NCBI GenBank assembly: GCA_963610315.1
Contig: CAVDMV010000007.1
Location: 1 to 64,000, forward strand
Direction: 5' to 3'
Length of the DNA stretch: 64,000 nucleotides
Source: UBA3210 sp963610315
Lineage (GTDB): Bacteria > Bacillota_I > Bacilli_A > RFN20 > CAG-449
Shown: one piece after another, positions 32,994 to 40,917 of the stretch
Numbering within the stretch: the stretch's first letter is position 1
How the letters are laid out: each line of letters begins with the position of its first letter
Notes under the pieces: model-generated
Seen by the model: the letters and a program-made list of their open reading frames with translations, nothing else
Databases searched by the model: none
What the model was told of the DNA's origin: nothing
Position numbers and translations under genes: made by a program

Positions 32994-33626
32994 TTAGTTA
33001 TTAGAGATGACTTCGTCATCTTCTAAACTATTTTCATCTAATAATTTATCGCCGGCATATTTACAAATCGCGTGTACTGCAGGAGATAAAACAACAACTG
33101 TAATAACTTCAATAACAAAGTTAATGCTTAAGCAAGAAGTAATAATGGTTCTCATCGCTTCAGCTCCCCCTCCATAAACTTCAACGAAGAAAAGTTCTGC
33201 ACCAGCAATAAATAAACCTGTATTAATAACTGGAATGGAAATTGAAGCTATTAAGGACTTAATCCAACCCCATTTATTAGTATTTAATACGTTAATTTTA
33301 CTTAAGCCTTTAAAAATAAAACCAGCGACAAGTCCTGCTACACCAGTTTTAACTAAGCAAACAAGGACAGTTGCCCATGGATTATAAGGCATAAAAGCCG
33401 TTAAAGTAGAAGGAGCAATCATAATAATCGCGCCGTCAACTACACCTAAGAATAAACCTGCAAGAGGTCCATATATACAAGCCCCGACAGCAATTGCGAT
33501 TAACGCTAAATTGATACTGACTGGACCAAAAGTAACATAATTACCAAAGAAAGCAAGTACTACTGTAACTGCAGTAAAAATTGCAATCCCCGTCATAAGA
33601 CGGATTTTTTTTGAATTTTTGTTCAT
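32994..33626 (-). CDS. ECF transporter S component, probable pantothenate uptake (PanT-like)
   Basis: About 210 residues with six hydrophobic helices. The GPVSINLALIAIAVGACIYG stretch and GLFLGVVDGAIIMI pattern are typical of S components of energy-coupling-factor vitamin transporters, which share a common EcfAA'T module encoded elsewhere. It follows coaX (pantothenate kinase) by about 70 nt, so pantothenate is the most likely vitamin; this is context inference. I start at ATG 33626, preceded by AAGGAAA; an in-frame ATG at 33674 would add 16 residues. The C-terminal acidic tail (LEDDEVISNN) is short. Confidence 0.83.
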   Translation of the reverse strand: MNKNSKKIRLMTGIAIFTAVTVVLAFFGNYVTFGPVSINLALIAIAVGACIYGPLAGLFLGVVDGAIIMIAPSTLTAFMPYNPWATVLVCLVKTGVAGLVAGFIFKGLSKINVLNTNKWGWIKSLIASISIPVINTGLFIAGAELFFVEVYGGGAEAMRTIITSCLSINFVIEVITVVVLSPAVHAICKYAGDKLLDENSLEDDEVISNN

Positions 33627-33696
33627 AAAACTAATTTTTTCCTTTCCCTTTAGGCTTATAAAAATAAGTCCCATAGCATTTTAGTTTTTTGATTTT

Positions 33697-34461
33697 TTAT
33701 TTGTTTTTTAAATAAATTTGATATAATCCTTCAAATATTAAATTTGGATCATAGATAAATTCTTTATCAATGTAATCTTTAACTAATACTGAATATCCTC
33801 CAGTTAAGATTTTATTACATTTATAACCTAATTCATCTTCCATTTTCTTACATAATCCTTCAATCATCGCGATAGTTCCATACACCGCGCCTGAATTTAA
33901 AGAATCAGGTGAATTTTTACCAATAACTTTTTTAGGAGCCATCATAGTAATATCCATTAATTGAGCAGTATTAGAATTAAGTGCGTTCATTGAAACTTTC
34001 ATTCCTGCCATAATTACGCATCCAACAATACTACCTTCTTTATCGACTGCGACAATCTTACTTGCCGTGCCTAAATCTGCGACTAGTAATGGGTAAGAAT
34101 ATTTCTTCTTTCCTCCCACCGCATCCGCGACCATATCAGAACCCATTTCCGAAGGATTATCAATTCGAATGGAGATTCCGCTTTTGAGTGAAGAGCCAAC
34201 AACTAAGCAATCAAGATGAAGAAGATTTTTAACTGCATTTTTAATTTGTAAAGTTAATGATGGAACAACACTAGATAAGATTGCTCCTTCAAAATCATTT
34301 ACTTTCAAATCTTGGCTTTTCAAGAATGAACTAATGATTAAACGATATTCATCGCTAGATTTATTTTTATCTGCATGAGTGCGATAATCACAAATTAGTT
34401 CACCATTTTGGTAAACACCAATGAATAAATTGGTATTACCTAAATCTAATAATAAGACCAT
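33697..34461 (-). CDS. coaX: Type III pantothenate kinase
   Basis: A 254-residue CoaX, the first step of CoA synthesis (ATP + pantothenate to 4'-phosphopantothenate). Seen: ATP-binding DLGNTNLFIGVY at the N terminus, GSDMVADAVG with the catalytic Asp, LLVADLGTASKI, and the LTGGYS phosphate loop. CoaX is not homologous to CoaA and needs a monovalent cation. It is translated ahead of the ECF S component, pairing uptake and trapping of pantothenate. Length is normal for the family. Confidence 0.95.
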   Translation of the reverse strand: MVLLLDLGNTNLFIGVYQNGELICDYRTHADKNKSSDEYRLIISSFLKSQDLKVNDFEGAILSSVVPSLTLQIKNAVKNLLHLDCLVVGSSLKSGISIRIDNPSEMGSDMVADAVGGKKKYSYPLLVADLGTASKIVAVDKEGSIVGCVIMAGMKVSMNALNSNTAQLMDITMMAPKKVIGKNSPDSLNSGAVYGTIAMIEGLCKKMEDELGYKCNKILTGGYSVLVKDYIDKEFIYDPNLIFEGLYQIYLKNK

Positions 34462-34600
34462 TTTAATATTCCTTTCGCTACAATCTATAAAAGTATCGTG
34501 CTAGTTAATTATAGCTATTATTTAATAAATATCTATTATTTTAGAAAAAGTTATACTAATTTATAAAAAAATATCTATAATAAAACTCGAGGTGAAAAAA

Positions 34601-35212
34601 ATGAAAAGAGATTTTAAATTAACATTAATTGAATCAATTATCTATATCATTCTCGGTAGTTTATTCTTCATTCCACAAGTTAATTTCTTACAAATTATCC
34701 TTTGTGTTATCGGAGCTTTAATTCTGATCTTTGGTATATATTTATTGATTAAGGGATTAGTTGATACTTCATTAAAAAAGAACGCGACCATCGTTTCAGG
34801 CATATTTCTAATAGTTATTGGTATCGTATTTGTTACCTTAGTATGGTTTGTCTTCTCAGTAATCGCGGTATTAATTGGTATATTATTTATCGCCGCGAGC
34901 GTTGTTGGCTTACTAAGATGTATTAAAGAAGCTAGACCATCATTATTTAATCGTTTAGTAGATTTATTAGTCAATATCTTCTATTTAGTAATTGGTATTT
35001 TATTAATTGTTAACTGTACTAATTCATTTAGTATCGTTTCATACTTCATCGGAGGATCATTAATTCTTGACGGCGTATTAAATTTAATTGTTACAATTTA
35101 TATTTATCGCGAATATAAAAAGAATGTTATAGTCGCGGATAATTCTAAACACGTAGTCGAAGATGATAATCCAATCGTAGTTGATATCGATGTTACAAAT
35201 GATCATGACTAA
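34601..35212 (+). CDS. DUF308 (HdeD-like) membrane protein
   Basis: A 203-residue integral membrane protein with about six hydrophobic helices arranged as three similar pairs, each with the ...GIFLIVIGIVFV.. type rhythm of DUF308/HdeD proteins. The last 30 residues are a hydrophilic Asp/Val-rich tail (VVDIDVTNDHD). ATG at 34601 is preferred to the GTG at 34592: GAGG overlaps that GTG and lies 8 nt from the ATG. Single-gene unit on the plus strand with its own -10 box (TATAAT near 34577) and a bidirectional terminator. Function unknown; HdeD in E. coli is an acid-stress protein. Confidence 0.78.
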   Translation: MKRDFKLTLIESIIYIILGSLFFIPQVNFLQIILCVIGALILIFGIYLLIKGLVDTSLKKNATIVSGIFLIVIGIVFVTLVWFVFSVIAVLIGILFIAASVVGLLRCIKEARPSLFNRLVDLLVNIFYLVIGILLIVNCTNSFSIVSYFIGGSLILDGVLNLIVTIYIYREYKKNVIVADNSKHVVEDDNPIVVDIDVTNDHD

Positions 35213-35252
35213 GAAAAAAGAAGTAAGCAAATAAACTTACTTCTTTTTCTTT
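35213..35252. terminator. Bidirectional terminator
   Basis: AAAAAGAAGTAAG and CTTACTTCTTTTT pair across an 8-nt loop; A- and T-runs on both sides serve the DUF308 gene on the plus strand and the P-type ATPase operon on the minus strand. Confidence 0.88.
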
Positions 35253-35257
35253 TGTAA

Positions 35258-37207
35258 TTATTTTTTTGAATTTACTCTCATCGCATTTAAAATTGCAAGA
35301 ACTGCGACACCAACATCACCAAATACTGCAATCCACATATTAGTGATACCTAAAGCGGATAGAACTAAGATAATAACCTTAATTCCTAAGGCAAATATGA
35401 TATTTTCAAATACAATGCGCATTGTTTTTCTTGCGATTTTCTTTGCTTCAACAATGCTCTTTAAATCATCGTGCATTAAGACAATATCACTAGCTTCGAT
35501 GGCTGCATCTGATCCTACTCCACCCATTGAAATACCAATATCTGATTTAACTAAAGATGGGGCATCGTTAATTCCATCACCGACGAAAGCAACTAATTCT
35601 TTGTCCTTTTTTTCTTTAAGAATAAGATCTAATTCTTTAACTTTATCTTGAGGTAATAAGCTTGCTTTATATGTTGTTAAACATAATTTAGAAGCGACTG
35701 AAGAAGCAATATTTTCATTATCTCCAGTTAACATAATACTTTTAGCCCCGATTTTATTTAAATAATCAATCGTTTCTTTTGCATCTTCCTTTATCTCATC
35801 TTCAATTACAATATAGCCAACAAATTCTTTGTTTTTAGCTACGTAAACAATTGTTCCTAATTCATGAGCTTTTGTATATGGTATACCTTCTTCTAACATG
35901 AGTTTTTCATTTCCGCAGGAAATTGTTTCTTCATTAACCGCTTTAATACCTTTACCAGCAATATTAGTTAAAGAATAGTTATTATCATTTACTTCTTTTC
36001 CATAAGATTTCTTAATTGAACGAGCAATTGGATGAGTTGATTGATTTTCGGCAATCGTTGCTAAACGAAGAATTTCTTCTTTCTTCTCTTCTGGATAAAC
36101 ATGAGTGACAACAAAATTACCTTTTGTTAATGTACCAGTTTTATCAAAAATAAAGGTAGAAACATCATTAAATCTTTCTAAATGAATACTTCCTTTTACT
36201 AAGATACCTTTTTTAGAAGCGTAACCAATTCCAGCAAAGAAGCTTAAAGGTACTGAGATTACTAAGGCACATGGACAAGAAACAACTAAGAAAGATAAAG
36301 CTCTATATATCCAAGTAGTCCAAGTAGAGTAATCACCCATAAATGTAAAAATTAATGGAGGAATTATCGCAAGAACTAAAGCTAAAGAAACAACTATTGG
36401 GGTATAGTAACGAGAAAACTTAGTAATAAAGTTTTCTGAACGAGATTTTTGACTTGAAGCATTTTCTACTAAATCTAAAATTTTTGAAACAGTAGAATCG
36501 TAGAATTCTTTTTCTACACGTACTAAGATTGTTGAATTTAAATTGATAGATCCTGAGATAACATTATCGTTAACTGAAACATCTCTAGGTAAAGATTCAC
36601 CCGTTAAAGCTTTGGTATCTAAAGAAGAACTACCATCAATAATAATTCCATCAAGAGGAACTTTTTCTCCAGGTTTAACTTGAATAATATCGTTTAATTT
36701 TACTTCTTCTGGACTTACTTCGACAAATTCGCCATTTTCATTTTTTAAATTGGCGTAGTCTGGTCTAATATCCATTAAAGAAGAAATTTCTTTTCTTGAT
36801 TTACCTACTGCATATGATTGGAAGAATTCACCAACTTGATAGAATAATAATACTGCACATCCTTCATCAAAACCTTCTGGATCATGAGTAGTAATACCAG
36901 TATAAATACCTAAGCCAAAGGCCCCGATTGTGGCTACACACATGAGGAAGTTTTCATCAAGCATTTGACCATGAATAATATTTATAAAAGCTTTTCTTAA
37001 TACGTCATGACCAATATAAATATAAACTAAGAAAAACAAGCTAAATGTTAATAACCATCCATAATCATTAGGAATTAAAGAAGCAATACCTAATGGGAAT
37101 TTATCTTTAAAGCCTAAAGATAAAACCTTATCAACAATCATTAATAAGCAAAAACATATTAAAGCGATAATAATACGTTTTAGTTGTTTTTTTTGCTTTT
37201 TTGACAT
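35258..37207 (-). CDS. Zn/Cd/Pb-type P1B ATPase
   Basis: A 649-residue metal-efflux ATPase of the CadA/ZntA group. Motifs: LTGESLPRDV, VVSCPCALVISVP (CPC), FDKTGTLTKG, QSTHPIARS and FVGDGINDAPSL. The final helix has AVFGDVGVAVLAILNAMR, placing an Asp where ZntA has its Zn-ligand Asp, which favours divalent over copper transport. Unlike most relatives it has no N-terminal HMA; that domain is a separate 69-residue protein encoded 2 nt upstream. ArsR-type repressor heads the operon. Exact metal (Zn, Cd, Pb or Co) is not decidable from sequence. Confidence 0.93.
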   Translation of the reverse strand: MSKKQKKQLKRIIIALICFCLLMIVDKVLSLGFKDKFPLGIASLIPNDYGWLLTFSLFFLVYIYIGHDVLRKAFINIIHGQMLDENFLMCVATIGAFGLGIYTGITTHDPEGFDEGCAVLLFYQVGEFFQSYAVGKSRKEISSLMDIRPDYANLKNENGEFVEVSPEEVKLNDIIQVKPGEKVPLDGIIIDGSSSLDTKALTGESLPRDVSVNDNVISGSINLNSTILVRVEKEFYDSTVSKILDLVENASSQKSRSENFITKFSRYYTPIVVSLALVLAIIPPLIFTFMGDYSTWTTWIYRALSFLVVSCPCALVISVPLSFFAGIGYASKKGILVKGSIHLERFNDVSTFIFDKTGTLTKGNFVVTHVYPEEKKEEILRLATIAENQSTHPIARSIKKSYGKEVNDNNYSLTNIAGKGIKAVNEETISCGNEKLMLEEGIPYTKAHELGTIVYVAKNKEFVGYIVIEDEIKEDAKETIDYLNKIGAKSIMLTGDNENIASSVASKLCLTTYKASLLPQDKVKELDLILKEKKDKELVAFVGDGINDAPSLVKSDIGISMGGVGSDAAIEASDIVLMHDDLKSIVEAKKIARKTMRIVFENIIFALGIKVIILVLSALGITNMWIAVFGDVGVAVLAILNAMRVNSKK

Positions 37208-37209
37208 AA

Positions 37210-37419
37210 TTAGTCCTCGATTTCAAAATCAGGTTCTACTTTTTTCGCTACCTTTAAACAATTAGGAAGTACTTTAGCAATATCATCCGCTTCAAGAGTC
37301 ATCTTTTGAGTCATAAAATTAATTTGACAAGCAGTAACACCGTCAACTTTCTTAATTGCATCTTCACATTTTTGTGCACATACTGCGCAGTCAACTTCGA
37401 TTTTAAATACTTTTTTCAT
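37210..37419 (-). CDS. Small HMA-domain metal-binding protein
   Basis: A 69-residue protein consisting of a single HMA fold with the CxxC-like motif EVDCAVCAQKCEDAI and an acidic tail ending EPDFEIED. It sits between the ArsR repressor and the P1B ATPase, which lacks its own HMA domain, so it looks like a detached N-terminal metal-binding domain that delivers metal to the pump. The DCAVC form and acidic end resemble the ZntA N-terminal domain more than CopZ. Confidence 0.87.
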   Translation of the reverse strand: MKKVFKIEVDCAVCAQKCEDAIKKVDGVTACQINFMTQKMTLEADDIAKVLPNCLKVAKKVEPDFEIED

Positions 37420-37438
37420 AATAGTTTATCCCCTTTAT

Positions 37439-37768
37439 TTATTCATTAATATGTGATAAGCCACATTCAATAATGCTATTTACATGATCGTCATCAAGTG
37501 AATATAAAACTTCTTTACCAATCTTAGTTGGTTTTACTAGTTTTGCATTTCTTAGCACTCTTAATTGATGAGATATCGCAGAAACTGACATATTAAGAAT
37601 CGAAGCTATATCATTAACACATAATGGTTGAACTTCTAAAGAAGCAAGTATCTTCGCTCTAGTTGGATCACCAAAGACTTTGAATAATTCAGCTAAATCG
37701 TAGATTGTATCATCACATGGTAATTTATCTTTAATTTCTTCAATTCTTTTTTCATTTAACTCTGCCAT
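37439..37768 (-). CDS. ArsR/SmtB-family metal-sensing repressor
   Basis: A 109-residue winged-helix repressor. The helix-turn-helix is NDIASILNMSVSAISHQLRV. The C-terminal helix has DDDHVNSIIECGLSHINE: Asp, His and His match the alpha-5 Zn site of CzrA/SmtB (D-x-H-x10-H), with Glu where CzrA has its last His. A Cys in PLCVNDI also matches the alpha-3 site of CadC. It therefore should sense Zn or Cd. ATG at 37768 is preferred to the frame start at 37795, since GGAG lies 6 nt upstream. First gene of the efflux operon, with two operator-like repeats in front. Confidence 0.92.
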   Translation of the reverse strand: MAELNEKRIEEIKDKLPCDDTIYDLAELFKVFGDPTRAKILASLEVQPLCVNDIASILNMSVSAISHQLRVLRNAKLVKPTKIGKEVLYSLDDDHVNSIIECGLSHINE

Positions 37769-37788
37769 ATCTTTCTCCTTATCACGAT

Positions 37789-37846
37789 TGAACAATCATT
37801 CAACTGTTCAATAATATAATACTACACTTGAGCAATTATTCAAGTG
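37789..37846 (-). promoter_or_regulatory. Promoter with two ArsR/SmtB operators
   Basis: Two copies of the SmtB-type motif TGAA-N6-TTCA are seen: TGAACAATCATTCA (37789-37802) and TGAGCAATTATTCA (37829-37842). The second is inside a perfect CACTTGA-N8-TCAAGTG repeat (37825-37846). A -35 TTGAAT (37838-37843) and -10 TATTAT (37816-37821), 16 bp apart, are overlapped by the distal operator and followed by the proximal one. Confidence 0.82.
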
Positions 37847-37858
37847 TATTTTTAAAAT

Positions 37859-38161
37859 TTATAATGAATTTAATTTTTCTTGGAAATCTTCTAAGAATTC
37901 ATCAATCTCATCTTGATTGTATAAAGGTATATTATCGTATAAGAATTCAATTTCTTCTTTAATTTCATTTAATGCCTTTTCTAATTCTTTAATCTTATAT
38001 ATGTCGACACTAGTTTCAAAGACATCAAATATATCAATATTAATTACATAATGATCAACATTACTTGATTTAATCATCTTTTCTACTTCAATGGTCGCAA
38101 AGTCTTCGTAACCAATATTCATAACTACATTCGCTCTAGTCGATTTTAAGATATCCCACAT
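37859..38161 (-). CDS. Small acidic protein of unknown function
   Basis: A 100-residue hypothetical protein overlapping the end of yfcE by 26 nt. It has an N-terminal alpha/beta-like part (NIGYEDFATIEVEKMI) and a C-terminal acidic helical half (ELEKALNEIKEEIEFLY, EFLEDFQEKL) that could form a coiled coil. GGGGG lies 8 nt before the ATG. I do not recognise a family. The overlap argues for translational coupling with the phosphodiesterase. Confidence 0.6.
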   Translation of the reverse strand: MWDILKSTRANVVMNIGYEDFATIEVEKMIKSSNVDHYVINIDIFDVFETSVDIYKIKELEKALNEIKEEIEFLYDNIPLYNQDEIDEFLEDFQEKLNSL

Positions 38162-38615
38162 TTTCTTTTCCCCCGATTTCTTTTATTTCAACTTCTATTT
38201 TATCTTCATCAATATTTAGAATCATATATGTTCCATTAGTATTATCTCTTGGTCTAGATACTGATCCTGGATTTAAATATAAGTATTCGCCATCTTGTTT
38301 AATATAATGACAATGTGTATGACCAAATAAATATATTTTACAATCTTTGCTCTTTAAAAAAGCATTATTAACAAATGTGTGTAAATGGCCATGATTCGCG
38401 TATATATTACATCTACTAGTTCTAATAATTCGATATTCAGGATAAGAAGAAAAATAATCGCAATTACCTTTAACACTTACAAAAGGACCTAAATAATTTT
38501 CTTCAACACACGAATCTCCTAAATGTAAATATATATCAGCATTTGGATTAATACGAACTATCTCTTCTAAAATTTCGACATCTCCATGAGAGTCACTAAC
38601 AACAATAATTTTCAT
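38136..38615 (-). CDS. YfcE-family metallophosphoesterase
   Basis: A 159-residue calcineurin-like phosphodiesterase with the complete metal signature SDSHGD, HLGD, GNCD, NHGH and FGHTH. YfcE relatives hydrolyse artificial phosphodiesters; in Firmicutes they commonly sit beside rdgB/rph, but here the neighbour is a small unknown gene. A 17-bp palindrome overlaps its likely transcription start. Confidence 0.92.
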   Translation of the reverse strand: MKIIVVSDSHGDVEILEEIVRINPNADIYLHLGDSCVEENYLGPFVSVKGNCDYFSSYPEYRIIRTSRCNIYANHGHLHTFVNNAFLKSKDCKIYLFGHTHCHYIKQDGEYLYLNPGSVSRPRDNTNGTYMILNIDEDKIEVEIKEIGGKENVGYLKID

Positions 38616-38631
38616 GTCTTTATTTTACCAT

Positions 38632-38674
38632 AACTCATACTATGAGTTTATAAAAAACGCTTTCAAATGGTAAA
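38632..38674 (-). promoter_or_regulatory. Promoter and palindrome before yfcE
   Basis: Minus-strand -35 TTTACC (38669-38674) and -10 TATAAA (38647-38652) are 16 bp apart. The perfect palindrome AACTCATACTATGAGTT (38632-38648) follows, covering the start point. A cre-like TGAAAGCGTTTTTT (12 of 14 positions) lies in the spacer. Confidence 0.5.
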
Positions 38675-38701
38675 AAAAATACCTCCCAAAACGGGAGGTA
38701 T
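38672..38701 (-). terminator. Terminator after the Glu-rich membrane protein gene
   Basis: ATACCTCCC and GGGAGGTAT form a perfect 9-bp stem with loop AAAAC (38679-38701), followed on the minus strand by a run of eight T. Confidence 0.92.
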
Positions 38702-38709
38702 CAGTTTAA

Positions 38710-39939
38710 TTATTCACCTATTACTTCTTGAGCTTCTTGAGCTTCTTTAGCTGCTTTTAATTCTTTTTTTGTTTTTAAAGCATCTGGTTGAGTAAAGTCA
38801 GCTGGAGTATATCTTGCCTTCTTTGTTGCACCAGCTTTTTCACAAGCTAATTTAACAAGTTGTAAAGCCTTACGATATGATAAAGGAGATTTAACTCTAA
38901 CTACTAATGGAGTATCTCTGAACTTCTTTTTGCTTGAAGCATCTCTTTGGTGATAGATTGCTGAATCAACAGATAATACATCTAATGCTAAATAAAGTTT
39001 TAAGCCTTTACCTGAGACGCAAATTTTTGCAACTAATTTACCTTCAAATCTAAATGAATCATTTGTTTTTGAAATTCTTGAATGAACTTTACGATATGAT
39101 AAGAATTCATTTTTAATATCTGAATATTTTTGTAATACTTCTGGATCTAAAGCAAGCATCTTATCTGAGAATCTCTTAGCTTTATAAGCTTTTCCTTCTG
39201 CAGTAGCTTCTTCAGTTTCTTCACTTGTAGGAGCGACTTCTGGAGTAACTTCTTCTTCAGTAGTTTCTTCTGCTGGTTCTTCAGTAACAGTTTCTTCTAC
39301 TGGTTCTTCTACTGGAGTTTCTTCAACTTTTTCTTCTTCTGCAGGTGTTTCTTCTTCTACTGGTTCTTCAGCAGGTTCTTCCTCTTTAGTTTCTTCTTCA
39401 GCAGGTTCTTCCTCTTTAGTTTCTTCAACTGGAGTTTCTTCATCTTTTTCTTCTACTTGTGGAGCAGCCTTCTTCTTAGAATTATTTGGTCCTCCAATAA
39501 TCGCAGCAGTTGTAACTAATGCATATACAACTAATAAAGCAAATATTGCGATATAAGCAATTACAAGAAATACCTTTAATGCATTGCCACTTGAGAAGGC
39601 AGACATAAGTCCTCTTCTTTTATGATATGCAACAGCAACCATTAAATACGCTACCGCATAAGATAAAGGGCTATAGACATGAGCTTGTTTTTTCTTAATA
39701 GATAATACAATTAGAACGATAATTCCAACTAGAGCAACAATACCAACTGCTGCCGCCCAGAAATGGAGTGTATCATATGGGAATGCTGTAGCATTTCTCC
39801 AAATAAATGCCCAACCATGTTGTCCATAAGCTACAGCTTTATCCCAACCTTTATAAGATAAGAATAATGCTACACCAGCAACAAGTATGACTAGTAAAAT
39901 AGCTTCTAGGACATTAATTAATCTTTTGAATACTTTCAT
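38710..39939 (-). CDS. Membrane protein with Glu/Pro/Thr-rich linker and conserved C-terminal domain
   Basis: A 409-residue protein. The N-terminal 150 residues contain about four membrane helices. Residues about 160-255 are a low-complexity acidic linker (TPVEETKEEEPAEEETKEEE type) that contains an exact 30-bp DNA repeat. The C-terminal 140 residues form a conserved domain seen in many Firmicutes (DKMLALDPEVLQKYSDIKNE, then SFRFEGKLVAKICVSGKGLK), with no function I can name. The basic C terminus and an acidic spacer suggest a cytoplasmic domain held away from the membrane. RBS AAGGAG precedes ATG; single-gene unit. Confidence 0.82.
   Translation of the reverse strand: MKVFKRLINVLEAILLVILVAGVALFLSYKGWDKAVAYGQHGWAFIWRNATAFPYDTLHFWAAAVGIVALVGIIVLIVLSIKKKQAHVYSPLSYAVAYLMVAVAYHKRRGLMSAFSSGNALKVFLVIAYIAIFALLVVYALVTTAAIIGGPNNSKKKAAPQVEEKDEETPVEETKEEEPAEEETKEEEPAEEPVEEETPAEEEKVEETPVEEPVEETVTEEPAEETTEEEVTPEVAPTSEETEEATAEGKAYKAKRFSDKMLALDPEVLQKYSDIKNEFLSYRKVHSRISKTNDSFRFEGKLVAKICVSGKGLKLYLALDVLSVDSAIYHQRDASSKKKFRDTPLVVRVKSPLSYRKALQLVKLACEKAGATKKARYTPADFTQPDALKTKKELKAAKEAQEAQEVIGE
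39371..39425. repeat. 30-bp tandem repeat in the acidic linker
   Basis: The unit GCAGGTTCTTCCTCTTTAGT plus ten further bases is repeated back to back (39371-39400, then 39401-39425 before diverging), encoding repeated EETKEEEPAE. A slippage-prone, length-variable site. Confidence 0.85.
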
Positions 39940-40021
39940 ATTTCTTTCTCCTTAATTTAATGTTTAAAATTATTTTACTATTCACTTTTTTTATCTTCAA
40001 GAAAGTTTTTTAAAAAAATGC

Positions 40022-40058
40022 AAAAAAAATGCGATTTTTTCTATAAAAACTCGCATTT
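40022..40058 (-). terminator. Terminator after the YcxB-like gene
   Basis: AAATGCGA (40027-40034) pairs with TCGCATTT (40051-40058), with further A/T pairs in the inner stem; eight T follow on the minus strand. It lies in the 182-bp gap before the Glu-rich protein gene. Confidence 0.78.
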
Positions 40059-40122
40059 AAACAATAAAATTTAACTTTTGTCTATATTTGAAGATAAAAA
40101 ATGAGCGATTTATCATCACTTT

Positions 40123-40719
40123 CTACTTACATCCCTTAATTCTTTGCACAAAATTAACTTTATTACCTTTAATATAATTTCTAATTGTATTAAGGTCATT
40201 TTCAGTAATAGTTTCTTTATTTACAACGAATGCTTGATTACGTGCGATGTATAAAAAGAAATACTTACTAGTTTCAATGATTTTAAATAATTTATCGTAG
40301 TCATAATCACGAACCATTGGATCACCTTTTTTAAATTTTACATTAACTAAAATTGTTTTTTCTTTAAATTCAAAATGATAATCAGTTGTTTCATAAACAT
40401 CTTTACTCATCTTATATGATTTCTTTAATTGAACAACATTTAGATAATAGACTAAGAATGGATATAAGACCACTAATGCTGCGACAACTCCTCCATAAAG
40501 ATATTGACCAGTTACAAAGAATAATACGCTTACAGCAATAATCGCTAATTCTAAAATTATAACTAAGTAAAGCATATTTTTAGATGTTTCTCTATTTAAT
40601 GACATATATGCGTCTTGCGTAAACTTACAATTTACTGTTGGGTGAACACTAGTTTCAATATTTTCATTTATTACTTCAGGTTCAATAACTGTTTCTTCTT
40701 TTTTTAATTCTTCGTTCAT
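40123..40719 (-). CDS. YcxB-like membrane protein
   Basis: A 198-residue protein: an acidic N-terminal segment (about 1-25), two membrane helices (about 50-70 and 76-95) and a C-terminal YcxB-like cytoplasmic domain (YETTDYHFEFKEK, YDKLFKIIETSKYFFLYI). YcxB family function is unknown. Single-gene unit, with a -10 box TATAAT (rc 40743-40748) upstream, divergent from the oxaloacetate decarboxylase operon. Confidence 0.78.
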   Translation of the reverse strand: MNEELKKEETVIEPEVINENIETSVHPTVNCKFTQDAYMSLNRETSKNMLYLVIILELAIIAVSVLFFVTGQYLYGGVVAALVVLYPFLVYYLNVVQLKKSYKMSKDVYETTDYHFEFKEKTILVNVKFKKGDPMVRDYDYDKLFKIIETSKYFFLYIARNQAFVVNKETITENDLNTIRNYIKGNKVNFVQRIKGCK

Positions 40720-40815
40720 ATTCTTCTCCTTAATTAAGCACTATTATATAAGAAATAAAGTAAATTTATAATAAATATTTACTAAAATACATATTAATAA
40801 AATTTTATCGTATTA

Positions 40816-40844
40816 TTGCATAAAAGCGGTTACAATGTTAGAAT
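40816..40844 (+). promoter_or_regulatory. Promoter with embedded cre site for the oxaloacetate decarboxylase operon
   Basis: TTGCAT (40816-40821) and TAGAAT (40839-40844) are 17 bp apart. The spacer contains TAAAAGCGGTTACA (40821-40834), which matches the CcpA cre consensus TGWAANCGNTNWCA at 13 of 14 positions. CcpA bound here would block the polymerase, so repression by good sugars is expected. Confidence 0.7.
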
Positions 40845-40917
40845 TAAGAGGATTTCTTTTATTACTTACATAATAAATAATAGAAATGAAATCTACAATT
40901 TTATAGGAGAAAAAATT

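Noticed and set aside
40816..40917. N-terminal extension of the OadA frame
   Set aside because: It would translate through the promoter and cre site; ATG at 40918 has a proper GGAG.
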